64,000 nucleotides of DNA from Xanthomonas translucens pv. cerealis (GCF_006838285.1 NZ_CP038228.1:1054001-1118000), one strand, 5' to 3'. Shown: positions 17,702 through 26,251, counted from the stretch's first letter. Numbers and translations are program-made. The notes: generated from the sequence alone by a model not told the origin.

Positions 17702-19829
17702 GTTCAGCTGGAGAAGCCTAGGGCGGCGTCGCGCCGTGCCGTTGATACATCAGATGGAGGCAGCGGAATGTGGCTTGGCCTGCCTCGCTATGGTTGCTGG
17801 TTATCACGGAAGCGAGATCGACTTGCGCGCTATGCGCAGGCGCTTTAGCAGTTCGATGAAAGGCGTCACCTTAGCAAGAATTGTGGCCATCGCGCACTCC
17901 ATGGGTTTCACCGCACGGCCCGTCAAAGGCGAGCTCTCCTATCTCGCTGAAGCTCCAACGCCCTGTATCTTGCATTGGGACCTTAGCCATTTCGTCGTGC
18001 TCTGCGAGATAAGCTCCAAGCATTTGGTAGTACACGATCCAGCTCGCGGGCGTATTGAGATGACGCTAGCTGAGGCCAGTCGTCATTTCACGGGAATTTT
18101 GTTAGAACTGACCCCAAACGAGGAGTTTAAACAAGAGAAAAGCGATGCAAAAATTCCATGGCGGCGCCTGATTGGTAACCATCGCGGAATCGCAAGTTCG
18201 TTGACGCAATTGATGCTGTTGGCTCTCGTCATTGAGCTCTTCGCCCTTGCTTTACCTTTTCAGATCCAGTGGGTCATGGATAGTGTCTTAGTTACGCAAG
18301 ATAAGGATCTTCTTTTTCTTATAACTATAGGATTTGCTGTTCTAGTAATATTTCAAGCAGGTATTGGAATAATCCGGGCTTGGATTGTTAGCTGGCTCGG
18401 GGCCTCGTTAATATCGCAATGGATAGGCAATCTTTTTGCGCACCTTCTGCGCTTGCCTGCAGATTTTTTCGAGAAACGGCATATGGGTGATATTGTAAGC
18501 CGGTTCTCTTCCGCAAGCGTAATTCAATCGACACTGACGGGAAGCTTGGTAACCGCCCTGTTGGACGGAATTCTCGGCGGGCTATCTCTATTGGTGATGG
18601 CCGTGTACAGCATGCCTCTTACGCTCGTTGTCGTTTCAGCTTTCGCTATCTATGGAGGTCTTCGTGCGGCTTCCTATAGGCGATTGCGGCGGGCGAACGA
18701 GGAGCAGCTAATATTTAGTGCACGTCAACAGACTGAATTGATGGAGTCGGTTAGAGGAATTAAGACCATAAAGCTCGCGAACAAGCAGGTCGAACGAACC
18801 ATACGGCTGCGTAATGCGACGGTAGAGATGGCCGATAGAGGGATGGTGGCCCAGCGCGTCACACTGGCGTTTCAAGCTATCAGCCAACTAGTATTCGGAA
18901 TGCAGTGCGTAATTTTAATTGGCATTGGAGCGTACTTGATTATTGGCAGTGAATTCTCTGCCGGTATGATTGTTGCGTTTTTAGCGTACGCGGACAACTT
19001 CTCACAGAAGTCTATTAGCTTCATAGACAAAGTGGTGGAGCTACGGATGGTGCGCATGCATGGTGAGCGAATTGCCGACATCGTGTCTAACGACGCGGAA
19101 GAAGATGTTCCGGGTTGGCGCAGTGGAGAACTGCACCAAAGACATATACTTGCAGTGCAAGATCTGAGCTTCCGCTATTCCGATAGCGAGCCATCCATCC
19201 TGTCTAAAATTAACTTTGTGATTGAACCAGGCGAGGTGGTGGCGATTACAGGAGTTAGCGGATCTGGAAAGAGTACTTTGGTAAAACTTTTGCTTGGGCT
19301 GCTGACGCCGACCGAAGGTGCAGTCGAGATAGATGGTATCGACATACGGAGATACGGTCTGGCTGAGTACCGTGACCTCCTTGGCGCGGTCATGCAGGAG
19401 GATTCGCTGTTCGCTGGAACGATTGCTGACAACATCGCTTTCTTCGATCGCGATGTGACACTAGAAAAGGTCGTAGAAGCCGCGAAACTAGCTGAGTTGC
19501 ACGACGATATCATTGCAATGCCGATGGGTTACGAGTCATTGGTTGGAGACATGGGTTCATCGCTCTCTGGTGGGCAGCGGCAACGACTAGTTCTAGCTAG
19601 GGCGCTTTACCGTACTCCCCGTATATTGATCCTCGATGAAGCGACAAGTCAGCTGGATCAGGCGTGCGAGACACGAATTGATCGAGCTGTGCGGCAACTT
19701 GATATCTCACGAATCATCATTTCGCATCGACCGAGCACGATAGCGATGGCCGATCGCGTTCTTCGGATCGAAGGTGGCCATGTTAGGGAGGCAAGCGCCT
19801 GTCAAACGGGCGGAATTGCAACTGTTTAG
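17694..19829 (+). CDS. C39-peptidase ABC exporter (peptidase-containing ATP-binding transporter)
   Basis: 711 residues from the ATG at 17694. The N-terminal C39 domain (about 12-140) has the oxyanion Gln20, catalytic Cys26 (QMEAAECGLAC), His99 (LSHFVVL) and Asp115 (VHDPARG), so it should cut double-glycine leaders. Six membrane helices follow (about 165-440). The nucleotide-binding domain has Walker A GVSGSGKST (about 520), signature LSGGQRQR (about 624) and Walker B RILILDEATSQLD. All key residues are present. It would cleave and export the peptide encoded just downstream at 19944. One 60-base stretch (18301-18360) has only 17 G+C, quite unlike the core genome. Confidence 0.95.
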   Translation: MIEFSWRSLGRRRAVPLIHQMEAAECGLACLAMVAGYHGSEIDLRAMRRRFSSSMKGVTLARIVAIAHSMGFTARPVKGELSYLAEAPTPCILHWDLSHFVVLCEISSKHLVVHDPARGRIEMTLAEASRHFTGILLELTPNEEFKQEKSDAKIPWRRLIGNHRGIASSLTQLMLLALVIELFALALPFQIQWVMDSVLVTQDKDLLFLITIGFAVLVIFQAGIGIIRAWIVSWLGASLISQWIGNLFAHLLRLPADFFEKRHMGDIVSRFSSASVIQSTLTGSLVTALLDGILGGLSLLVMAVYSMPLTLVVVSAFAIYGGLRAASYRRLRRANEEQLIFSARQQTELMESVRGIKTIKLANKQVERTIRLRNATVEMADRGMVAQRVTLAFQAISQLVFGMQCVILIGIGAYLIIGSEFSAGMIVAFLAYADNFSQKSISFIDKVVELRMVRMHGERIADIVSNDAEEDVPGWRSGELHQRHILAVQDLSFRYSDSEPSILSKINFVIEPGEVVAITGVSGSGKSTLVKLLLGLLTPTEGAVEIDGIDIRRYGLAEYRDLLGAVMQEDSLFAGTIADNIAFFDRDVTLEKVVEAAKLAELHDDIIAMPMGYESLVGDMGSSLSGGQRQRLVLARALYRTPRILILDEATSQLDQACETRIDRAVRQLDISRIIISHRPSTIAMADRVLRIEGGHVREASACQTGGIATV

Positions 19830-19943
19830 GTATAAGAATGTTCTCGCATGGAAGCTGGGACATTGTAGTGCCGCGCGTAAGCGCCGTTTGGGGCGAAAAG
19901 GACCGTCCACTATCATTAATTAACAATCAATCGGAGAAGTGCT

Positions 19944-20123
19944 ATGTCTCGCAATAAGGAAATCAAGCCAGTCTGCTACGCGAATAGCCGTGTCCTGACC
20001 GAAGATGAGTTGGTCGAAGTCAGCGGTGGTGCCACCTCGCATCCTACCCTGACCGGCGGCGGCGGCGGTATTCCGAGTCACATCGTTGTTCAGCCTGATG
20101 GCGACGCTACGATCGACTTCTGA
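19944..20123 (+). CDS. double-glycine leader RiPP precursor, candidate graspetide
   Basis: 59-residue peptide too short for most gene finders, preceded by GGAGAA six bases before the ATG. The leader ends in LTEDELVEVSGG, a textbook double-glycine leader, with cleavage predicted after Gly29. The 30-residue core starts ATSHPTLTGGGGGIPSH and ends VVQPDGDATIDF. Hydroxyl donors are T31, S32, T35, T37, S45 and T56. Acceptors are D52, D54 and D58, with no Glu and no Lys, so only ester (not amide) crosslinks are expected. It sits between a C39 exporter and an ATP-grasp ligase, which gives the role. The crosslink pattern and activity are unknown. Confidence 0.88.
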   Translation: MSRNKEIKPVCYANSRVLTEDELVEVSGGATSHPTLTGGGGGIPSHIVVQPDGDATIDF

Positions 20124-20132
20124 TTTATGTGG

Positions 20133-20162
20133 AAGAGGGGGCAGCTGTCGCTGCCCCCTCTT
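20133..20162 (+). terminator. strong hairpin between precursor and ligase genes, candidate partial terminator
   Basis: A perfect 13-bp stem (20133-20145 with 20150-20162) closes a TGTC loop and runs into a short T stretch. It starts ten bases after the precursor stop and ends 13 bases before the ligase start. Partial termination or 3'-end protection here would yield more precursor than enzyme, as is common in peptide operons. Confidence 0.75.
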
Positions 20163-20175
20163 TAGGGTTGACAAT

Positions 20176-21291
20176 ATGGGAGTGCGTATTGCAATGCACC
20201 TGATCTATGGCAATAGTGAGGATTACCACGCGGTAGCGGTTGCCTGGGCTATGCGCAAGCTAGGAGCAGAGGTGTTCATATGGGATGGCCTAGGCGCGAC
20301 CGAGGATGCTCAGATAACCCTGACACCAGGTGCATTGCCCGGTCGCATCCGAATGGGAGCCAGGACGTTAAAAAAATTGGATAGTGTCTGGTTCCGCAGA
20401 ATCGTCAAGCATGCGCCGATACAAAACGTTGACAGAGAAGCGGTCGAGTTTGTGGAAAATGAATTGAAGTTTGGTCATCTGAATCTTGCGGTATCTGTTC
20501 GCGCCGCTGCCAATTTTGTGGTGGGAAATCCATTTCCAGATCAAACACAATGCAAGGCATTCCAGCTAGATACGGCGGCTTCCTTGGGGTTTCTAGTCCG
20601 GGAGACGCTGATCTCCACGCATTATGATGAGGTGGTGAACTTTGTGCGTCGAGTGGGCAAGGTCGCCGTGAAGCCGTTTAATCCGTATTTCTGGCACTAT
20701 GGTGACGAGCAGACATATCGCATCGCCTCAACGACTGTCTTGAATGGAACGGCTGAGCTTGAGTCTGATCAAATTGAGGTTTGTCCCGCGATATATCAGC
20801 GATATATCGAGAAGCGGTACGAGCTGCGTGTTACAGTAATTGGGTCTTACATGTTCGCTGCCAAAATCAGTCGGGTCGACGGAGGGTCATTCGTCGATTG
20901 GAGATTTGGTATCGGTGGTCGTGAAGCTGTGGTGGAATCGGTTTCCCTCGACCCCTCGACTGAGGCGCGCATTAGGCAGCTTATAGCAGTATTTAATCTC
21001 AAGTACGGTTGTTTGGATCTTATTGTGGATCCGAAGGGGGATATCTATTTCCTTGAAATAAACCCCGGCGGGCAGTTTTTGTTCGTTGAGAGCATGGTTA
21101 AGGATTTTCCGATGCTCGCGGCATTTGCGAGTATGTTGCGAGCGCAGACGATGGATTTCTCGTTGGTCCAGCAAGATCAAATTGGGCTCCCTCAATTCGA
21201 GAGAACTCAGGAGTTCGAGGAAATGGTTAGTCGTAGAGGGACGGTTGTTAAAAGTTCAACCGTCTATAGGCAAGTTGAAGCCACCCACTAA
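20176..21291 (+). CDS. graspetide (microviridin-type) ATP-grasp ligase
   Basis: 371 residues from ATG 20176. It follows the MvdC/MvdD layout: N-terminal NSEDYHAVAVAWAMRKLG, then SVWFRRI (residues 70-76), NPFPDQTQCKAFQL (118-131), KPFNPYF (166-172), YELRVTVIGSYMFAAKIS (215-232) and the C-terminal magnesium/ATP motif CLDLIVDPKGDIYFLEINPG with Asp281, Glu294 and Asn296. Such enzymes phosphorylate Asp/Glu side chains of the precursor and join them to Ser/Thr (ester) or Lys (amide). The only nearby substrate is the 59-residue precursor. The ribosome site is weak, so translation may depend on the upstream cistron. It is followed by an exported protein 17 bases on. Confidence 0.93.
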   Translation: MGVRIAMHLIYGNSEDYHAVAVAWAMRKLGAEVFIWDGLGATEDAQITLTPGALPGRIRMGARTLKKLDSVWFRRIVKHAPIQNVDREAVEFVENELKFGHLNLAVSVRAAANFVVGNPFPDQTQCKAFQLDTAASLGFLVRETLISTHYDEVVNFVRRVGKVAVKPFNPYFWHYGDEQTYRIASTTVLNGTAELESDQIEVCPAIYQRYIEKRYELRVTVIGSYMFAAKISRVDGGSFVDWRFGIGGREAVVESVSLDPSTEARIRQLIAVFNLKYGCLDLIVDPKGDIYFLEINPGGQFLFVESMVKDFPMLAAFASMLRAQTMDFSLVQQDQIGLPQFERTQEFEEMVSRRGTVVKSSTVYRQVEATH

Positions 21292-21308
21292 GCTTAGGAG
21301 GCGTTTTC

Positions 21309-21926
21309 ATGTACATAATGAGGTCGATCACCCTAGCATTGGCGCTTCTGATGTCAGGGGGGGTAATGGGTAAACCAGCGAAATGCAGCTTTGATAAAAA
21401 AGCAATGCTTGCTCTGGAACAAGACAGATTTGACCAGGATGTGAGCAATGGTGGTGGTGGCTGGCGCGCTGTTGCTGCCAAGCCTGGGTGCGAGTTGGCA
21501 GCTGCAGATCTGATCAAGGAATACCGCAAAGTGCATTCCGATAGCTCTAGTCTGCTGTTTTGGCACGAGGGGCAACTACGGGCCTTTGCCGGTAACTATG
21601 AGGATGCGATTCCATTGATGGAAGCGTCCAGGCAGCCTACAGAAAAAGATCTTGCCGGCTGGAATCCCTATGTTGATGCAACGGTAGCGTTCCTTAGGCA
21701 CGACGCATCTGCGCTGGTAGCGGCACAGAAAAAACTAAACGCCGTACCTGCTTCGCCGGAACTACCGCCGGTCAAAGATGGCTACATAGAGATGTCGATG
21801 GATAATGGTCAGAAGGTTAAGATGCGGTGGCCGATGAACGCTGATGTTGTCGATGGACTAGTGTCGTGCCTCGACAAGAGTTACATGGAGGCGTATAGCT
21901 CGGTATGCAGGGGCAAGGGACAGTAA
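21309..21926 (+). CDS. exported protein of unknown function, last gene of the peptide operon
   Basis: 205 residues behind a strong AGGAGG site, 17 bases after the ligase stop. A signal peptide is clear (SITLALALLMSGGVMG). The mature part has four cysteines (KCSF, GCELA, SCLDK, VCRGK), enough for two disulfides, and a TPR-like helix pair (LLFWHEGQLRAFAGNYEDA and following). I recognise no family. Position suggests immunity, a periplasmic chaperone, or a peptide-processing or binding partner. The A+T-rich codon use matches the rest of the operon. Confidence 0.8.
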   Translation: MYIMRSITLALALLMSGGVMGKPAKCSFDKKAMLALEQDRFDQDVSNGGGGWRAVAAKPGCELAAADLIKEYRKVHSDSSSLLFWHEGQLRAFAGNYEDAIPLMEASRQPTEKDLAGWNPYVDATVAFLRHDASALVAAQKKLNAVPASPELPPVKDGYIEMSMDNGQKVKMRWPMNADVVDGLVSCLDKSYMEAYSSVCRGKGQ

Positions 21927-21975
21927 GCGATATGTCTACCACTGAAAGTGGTTTGCCTAGTCGTTGCGCAATGCA

Positions 21976-22257
21976 TTAGTCGTTCTTTCTGCCAAATCGC
22001 AGTTCCATGCCTTCATCCTGTGCTCGATCTTGAGATTCGTGATGCGAGGCGCAGTCTCGCTCACGCGCGGACATTCCTGTGTCACGTGCAGTCGATATGG
22101 GATCCTCGTTAACGAGGCACTCTGGGCGTGTAGCACCGATGGACCGAGCTGAGTCGCTCACACAACTTGTTAGGGCTGCTGCGATGAGCAGAGTGGTCGC
22201 TGCGACCAGACCGCAAGTAGCAGCACGAGTTGTTCGTGCACGGCGAGAAGTGTCCAT
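21976..22257 (-). CDS. possible small lipoprotein convergent to the peptide operon
   Basis: 93 residues from the ATG at 22257, with GAGG seven bases upstream on the minus strand. The N-terminus has basic residues, a hydrophobic stretch (CGLVAATTLLIAAALTSC) and a perfect LTSC lipobox, so a lipid-anchored mature protein of about 62 residues is predicted. The mature part is polar with two further cysteines. I know no homologue. It could be an immunity factor or unrelated; a chance frame remains possible, hence the moderate confidence. Confidence 0.5.
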   Translation of the reverse strand: MDTSRRARTTRAATCGLVAATTLLIAAALTSCVSDSARSIGATRPECLVNEDPISTARDTGMSARERDCASHHESQDRAQDEGMELRFGRKND

Positions 22258-22566
22258 CACATTTCCTCACTTGAACAGTAGCAGTGTGTCCTGTGCCCAT
22301 GGAGGGCAAGATGTAGCTCTTCTGATAACTAGTGAATGATAGCACTTGGACGGGGATGGTCTGGGAGTCGCTCTTTTGGAACCAGCGGTTCCAGGACGTC
22401 CGTACGGTTCAGCTTACTTGGATCCCTGTTCGCCAGGGATGCGGTTACATGGCAGACCCGGCATACGCGCAAACCGCATGGGCACTCAACTGCATTGTTT
22501 ATGACCTGCTTTATCATCGAGAGCGGCGAGGCAATGCGATATCCCTTCGATTCGCTTGGATGCGAT
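22258..22566. other. right edge of the A+T-rich insert, no supported gene
   Basis: About 300 bases before the nadC stop. Several short frames exist on both strands but none has a ribosome site, signal or motif I can recognise. Composition moves from A+T-rich to core-like at about 22565, so this is the likely right boundary of the acquired segment. I see no flanking direct repeat or integrase. Confidence 0.5.
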
Positions 22567-23466
22567 CTAGCTTAACCAGCAACAGTTGCTATGCGGAGGC
22601 GGTCCCAGCTTCAGCGACAGATCCACCGCCTGCACGTGCTTGGTCAGCGCGCCGATGGAGATGCAGTCCACGCCGTCGGCGGCGATCGCGCGCACGCCGT
22701 CCAGATCGACGCCGCCGGAGACCTCCAACGGAATCGCGCGGTGGAACGGCGCGGCGGCGGCGATCGCCACCGCCTCGCGGCGTTGCGCCGCGTCGAAATC
22801 GTCGATCAGGATGCGGTCGCAGCCCACCGTCAACGCTTCGCGCAGTTGCGCCAGCGTTTCCACCTCCACCACCAGCGGCAGCTGCGGCCACTGCGCACGC
22901 GCCGCCTGCACCGCCGCGCTCAGCGAACCGGCGGCGTGGATGTGGTTTTCCTTCAGCATCACCGTGTCGTACAAGCCGAAGCGGTGGTTGCTGCCGCCGC
23001 CGCAGCGCACCGCGTACTTCTGCGCCAGGCGCAGGCCGGGCAGGGTCTTGCGCGTGTCGAGGATGCGCGCGCCGGTGCCGGCGACTGCGGCCACGTAAGC
23101 GGCGGTGGCGGTGGCGGTGGCGGACAGGGTCTGCAGGAAGTTCAGCGAGGCGCGCTCGGCGCTGACCAGCGCGCGGCTCCGCCCGTGCAACAGCGCCAGC
23201 ACGGTGCCGGCGGCCACGTGCTCGCCCTCGGCGATGTGCCAGTCGATCCGCACCTGCGGGTCCAGTGCGCGGTGGCAGGCGTCGAACCAGGGCCGGCCAG
23301 CGATCACCGCGTCCTGCTTGCACAGCAGGTAGGCGCGGTCGGCGCGGTCGGGCAACAACGCCGCGGTGACGTCGCCGCTGCCGATGTCCTCGGCCAGCGC
23401 GCGTGCCACGTCGGCGTCGATCCGTTCCTGCGCGGGCGCCTGCAGCGGCACCGCGGTGGCGCTCAT
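22567..23466 (-). CDS. nadC: nicotinate-nucleotide pyrophosphorylase (carboxylating)
   Basis: 299-residue quinolinate phosphoribosyltransferase of de novo NAD synthesis. Conserved parts: ALAEDIGSGDVTAALLP near the N-terminus, ERASLNFLQTLSATAT, ILDTRKTLPGLRLAQKYAVRCGG, HRFGLYDTVMLKENHI, EVETLAQL and LEVSGGVDLDGVRAIAADGVD. Start at ATG 23466 (MSATAVPL), overlapping the Trm112-like stop by four bases. The last dozen residues (PPPHSNCCWLS) look unusual and run into the edge of the insert, so the C-terminus may have been altered when the insert arrived. Confidence 0.95.
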   Translation of the reverse strand: MSATAVPLQAPAQERIDADVARALAEDIGSGDVTAALLPDRADRAYLLCKQDAVIAGRPWFDACHRALDPQVRIDWHIAEGEHVAAGTVLALLHGRSRALVSAERASLNFLQTLSATATATAAYVAAVAGTGARILDTRKTLPGLRLAQKYAVRCGGGSNHRFGLYDTVMLKENHIHAAGSLSAAVQAARAQWPQLPLVVEVETLAQLREALTVGCDRILIDDFDAAQRREAVAIAAAAPFHRAIPLEVSGGVDLDGVRAIAADGVDCISIGALTKHVQAVDLSLKLGPPPHSNCCWLS

Positions 23467-23732
23467 TTGCCGGGGAAGTCGGCGAGTTGGGCGGTGCCGA
23501 TCGCTTCTTCGGCCAACAGCACCGGGATGCCGTCGTCGACGCGGAACACCTGCTTGCGGTCGCGGGTGATCAGCGCCTCGCGCAGCGCCTGCGCCTGCGG
23601 GCTGCCGTCGGCGCGCTGCACGCCGCCGGCGGCGATGGCGCGGTTCAGCGCCTCCAGCCCGCGCGCATCCAGCAGGGCCAGCGGTTGGCGGGTGTCGGGC
23701 GAGCACAGCAGGTCGAGCAGTTTGCGATCCAT
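23463..23732 (-). CDS. Trm112/YcaR-like zinc-ribbon-type protein
   Basis: 89 residues beginning MDRKLLDLLCSPDTRQPL and ending in VFRVDDGIPVLLAEEA, the Trm112p-like family pattern. These small proteins act as structural partners of methyltransferases or of enzymes of envelope synthesis. Only one of the possible metal-binding cysteines is present, so zinc binding is doubtful. It overlaps nadC by four bases and is transcribed away from purE. Confidence 0.85.
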   Translation of the reverse strand: MDRKLLDLLCSPDTRQPLALLDARGLEALNRAIAAGGVQRADGSPQAQALREALITRDRKQVFRVDDGIPVLLAEEAIGTAQLADFPGK

Positions 23733-23790
23733 CCGGTCTTCGTCTTGCGTGGAAGACGGCTAGAATACGTCTTTAAGGCAGGGGACGGCC

Positions 23791-24294
23791 ATGACCTCCA
23801 AGCAAACCACGCCGCTCGTCGGCATCGTGATGGGTTCCCGCTCCGACTGGGAGACCATGCAGCATGCGGCGCAGAAGCTCGACGCGTTGGGCGTGCCCTA
23901 TGAAGTGAAGGTGGTGTCCGCGCACCGCACCCCGGACGTGCTGTTCGCCTATGCCGAAGCGGCCGGCGCGCGCGGCCTGCGCGCGATCGTGGCCGGCGCC
24001 GGCGGCGCCGCGCATCTGCCGGGCATGCTCGCGGCCAAGACCGCGGTGCCGGTGCTCGGCGTGCCGGTGCAGTCCAAGGCGCTGAACGGCCTGGATTCGC
24101 TGCTGTCGATCGTGCAGATGCCGGCCGGCATCCCGGTGGCCACGTTCGCGATCGGCAATGCCGGTGCGGCCAATGCCGCGCTGTTCGCCGCGGCGATGCT
24201 GGCCGCCGAGCACGCCGACATCGGCGCAGCGCTGGACGCCTTCCGCCAGCGCCAGACCGACGAGGTGATGGCCAAGGACGACCCGCGCCAATGA
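23791..24294 (+). CDS. purE: N5-carboxyaminoimidazole ribonucleotide mutase
   Basis: 167-residue class I PurE of purine synthesis, converting N5-CAIR to CAIR. The N-terminal [16 protein letters not shown], catalytic-region [18 protein letters not shown] and [22 protein letters not shown] are all present. The last four bases overlap the purK start (ATGA). A TAGAAT box at 23761 may be its -10 element. Confidence 0.97.
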   Translation: MTSKQTTPLVGIVMGSRSDWETMQHAAQKLDALGVPYEVKVVSAHRTPDVLFAYAEAAGARGLRAIVAGAGGAAHLPGMLAAKTAVPVLGVPVQSKALNGLDSLLSIVQMPAGIPVATFAIGNAGAANAALFAAAMLAAEHADIGAALDAFRQRQTDEVMAKDDPRQ

Positions 24295-25442
24295 CCACCA
24301 GCGTCGGAATTCTGGGCGGCGGCCAGCTGGCGCGCATGCTCGCCGTGGCCGGTGCGCCGCTGGGCCTGCGCTTCGTGATGCTGGATACGGTGGCCGACGC
24401 CTGCGCCGGCCAGGTGGCGCCGCTGCAGGTCGGCGACTACCGCGACGAGGCGGCGCTGGCCGCGTTCGCCGCGAAGGTCGACGTGGTCACCTTCGATTTC
24501 GAGAACGTGCCGGCGGCCAGCGCGCAGTGGCTGGCGGAGCGGGTGCCGGTGTTCCCGAACCCGCGCGCGCTGGCGGTGGCGCAGGATCGCCTTGCCGAGA
24601 AGACCCTGTTCCGCGAATTGGGCATCCCGGTGCCGGAGTTCGCCGCGATCGGCAGCCGCGCCGAACTGGACGCGGCGCTGGCGCAGGTCGGTATCCCATG
24701 CATTCTCAAGACCCGGCGCCTGGGCTACGACGGCAAGGGCCAGTTCCGGATCACGTCCGCGGCCGATGCCGATGCGGCGTGGGTCGCGCTGGGCGCGCAG
24801 GCAGCCAGCGTGGGCCTGATCGTGGAAGCCTTCGTGCCGTTCCAGCGCGAGATCAGTGTGGTCGCGGTGCGCGGCCGCGACGGCGAGTTCCGCACCTGGC
24901 CGCTGACCGAGAACTGGCATGTGCAGGGCGTGCTGTCGGCCAGCCTGGCCCCGGCGCAGGCCGATGCGGCGCTGCAGCGGGCCGCCATCGCCCACGCGCA
25001 GGCGCTGGCCGAGCGCCTGCAGTACGTGGGCGTATTCGCGTTGGAGCTGTTCTGCCGCGACGGCGAACTGCTCGCCAACGAGATGGCGCCGCGCGTGCAC
25101 AACTCCGGCCACTGGACCATCGAAGGCGCGGAGACCTCGCAGTTCGAGAACCATCTGCGCGCGGTGCTGGGCCTGCCGCTGGGCTCCACGCGCATGCTCG
25201 GCCATGCCTGCATGCTCAACTGGATCGGGCAGATGCCCGACACCGCACCGGTGCTGGCGCAGCCGGGCGGACATTGGCACGACTACGGCAAGGAAGCGCG
25301 GGAAGGCCGCAAGGTCGGCCACGCCACGCTGCGCGAGGACACGCCTGCGGCGCTGGCGCAGGCGTTGCAGACGGTTGCTGCGCAGTTGCAGCGCGACGAG
25401 CAGGTCGCCCCGGTGATCGAGGCGCTGCGCGGGCAGGGCTGA
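24291..25442 (+). CDS. purK: N5-carboxyaminoimidazole ribonucleotide synthase
   Basis: 383-residue ATP-grasp enzyme making N5-CAIR from AIR, bicarbonate and ATP. N-terminal [74 protein letters not shown] and [17 protein letters not shown] define the family. Coupled to purE by a four-base overlap. Confidence 0.97.
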   Translation: MTTSVGILGGGQLARMLAVAGAPLGLRFVMLDTVADACAGQVAPLQVGDYRDEAALAAFAAKVDVVTFDFENVPAASAQWLAERVPVFPNPRALAVAQDRLAEKTLFRELGIPVPEFAAIGSRAELDAALAQVGIPCILKTRRLGYDGKGQFRITSAADADAAWVALGAQAASVGLIVEAFVPFQREISVVAVRGRDGEFRTWPLTENWHVQGVLSASLAPAQADAALQRAAIAHAQALAERLQYVGVFALELFCRDGELLANEMAPRVHNSGHWTIEGAETSQFENHLRAVLGLPLGSTRMLGHACMLNWIGQMPDTAPVLAQPGGHWHDYGKEAREGRKVGHATLREDTPAALAQALQTVAAQLQRDEQVAPVIEALRGQG

Positions 25443-25545
25443 GCGGGTGCCGACGGTCGCGCCTCGGCCATGCCTGGGCGTGGCCGGGGCGACGCAACGA
25501 TGCCGGCGGCCGGTCAGACCGAATCCCGAATCCCGAATGCCGGCT

Positions 25546-26124
25546 TCAAACCAGATTCGCGGCCACGAACTCCCAGTTCACCAGCTTCCAGAACGCTTCC
25601 AGGTAGCGCGCACGGTCGCCGCGGTAGTCGATGTAGTAGGCGTGTTCCCACAGGTCGCAGGCCAGCAGCGGGGTGTCCTCGCCGGTCAGCGGCGAGCCGG
25701 CGTTGACGGTGGCGAGCAGCGCCAGCGTGGCGTCCGGGCGTTGCACCAGCCACACCCAGCCCGAGCCGAACACAGCCAGCGCCATGCGCTCGAACTCGGC
25801 CTTGAAACGTGCGAAATCGCCGAAGTTCCTGGCGATGCGCTCGCCGAGCGCGCCGCCCGGTTCGCCGCCGCCGCGCGGGCGCAGTCCGCGCCAATAGAAC
25901 GCGTGGTTCCAGACCTCGGCCGCGTGCTGGAACAGGCGGCCCTGGGTGCGGCGCACCAGGTCCTGCAGCGGCAGTTCCGCGAATTCGCTGCCGGCGATCT
26001 GCGCATTGATGCGTTCGACCAGCGCACGCTGGTGCTGGCCGTGGTGCTGGTCCAGGGCCTCGGCGGACAGGTGCGGCGCCAGCGCCGCGCGGTCGTACGG
26101 CAGGGGAGCGAGTTCGATGGCCAT
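25546..26124 (-). CDS. Fe/Mn superoxide dismutase
   Basis: 192-residue enzyme removing superoxide. The four metal ligands are recognisable: His in DQHHGQHQRALV, His in EVWNHAFYW, and Asp and His in DLWEHAYYIDY. The C-terminal YLEAFWKLVNWEFV is typical. The N-terminal helix is more divergent than in SodB (AALAPHLSAEALDQHHGQHQ). Iron versus manganese cannot be decided from sequence. No signal peptide, so cytoplasmic. Confidence 0.93.
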   Translation of the reverse strand: MAIELAPLPYDRAALAPHLSAEALDQHHGQHQRALVERINAQIAGSEFAELPLQDLVRRTQGRLFQHAAEVWNHAFYWRGLRPRGGGEPGGALGERIARNFGDFARFKAEFERMALAVFGSGWVWLVQRPDATLALLATVNAGSPLTGEDTPLLACDLWEHAYYIDYRGDRARYLEAFWKLVNWEFVAANLV

Positions 26125-26251
26125 GGATCCTCTGGAGCGGTTTTGGGGGCGTGTTTCGGTACTGCCATGCGCAGGGCTTACACTATGCGGCTACGCGAAA
26201 GTCTAGCCGACCGCAAAGGTCGTTCTTTCGCCCCAGCAGGAGAAAACCCGC

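Noticed and set aside
20168..20173. TTGACA just before the ligase gene considered as a -35 box
   Set aside because: A matching -10 would fall inside the coding sequence after the ATG; no suitable box is there.
20176..21291. ATP-grasp considered as RimK, glutathione synthetase or D-Ala ligase
   Set aside because: The WFRR, ELRVTV and FLEINPG motif set and the adjacent leader peptide fit the MvdC/MvdD group better.
21309..21926. Exported protein considered as a second precursor or a protease
   Set aside because: It is too long for a precursor, has a standard signal peptide rather than a double-glycine leader, and shows no catalytic motif.
22332..22575. Short frames at the right end of the A+T-rich insert
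   Set aside because: Overlapping frames on both strands, none with start signals or family features.
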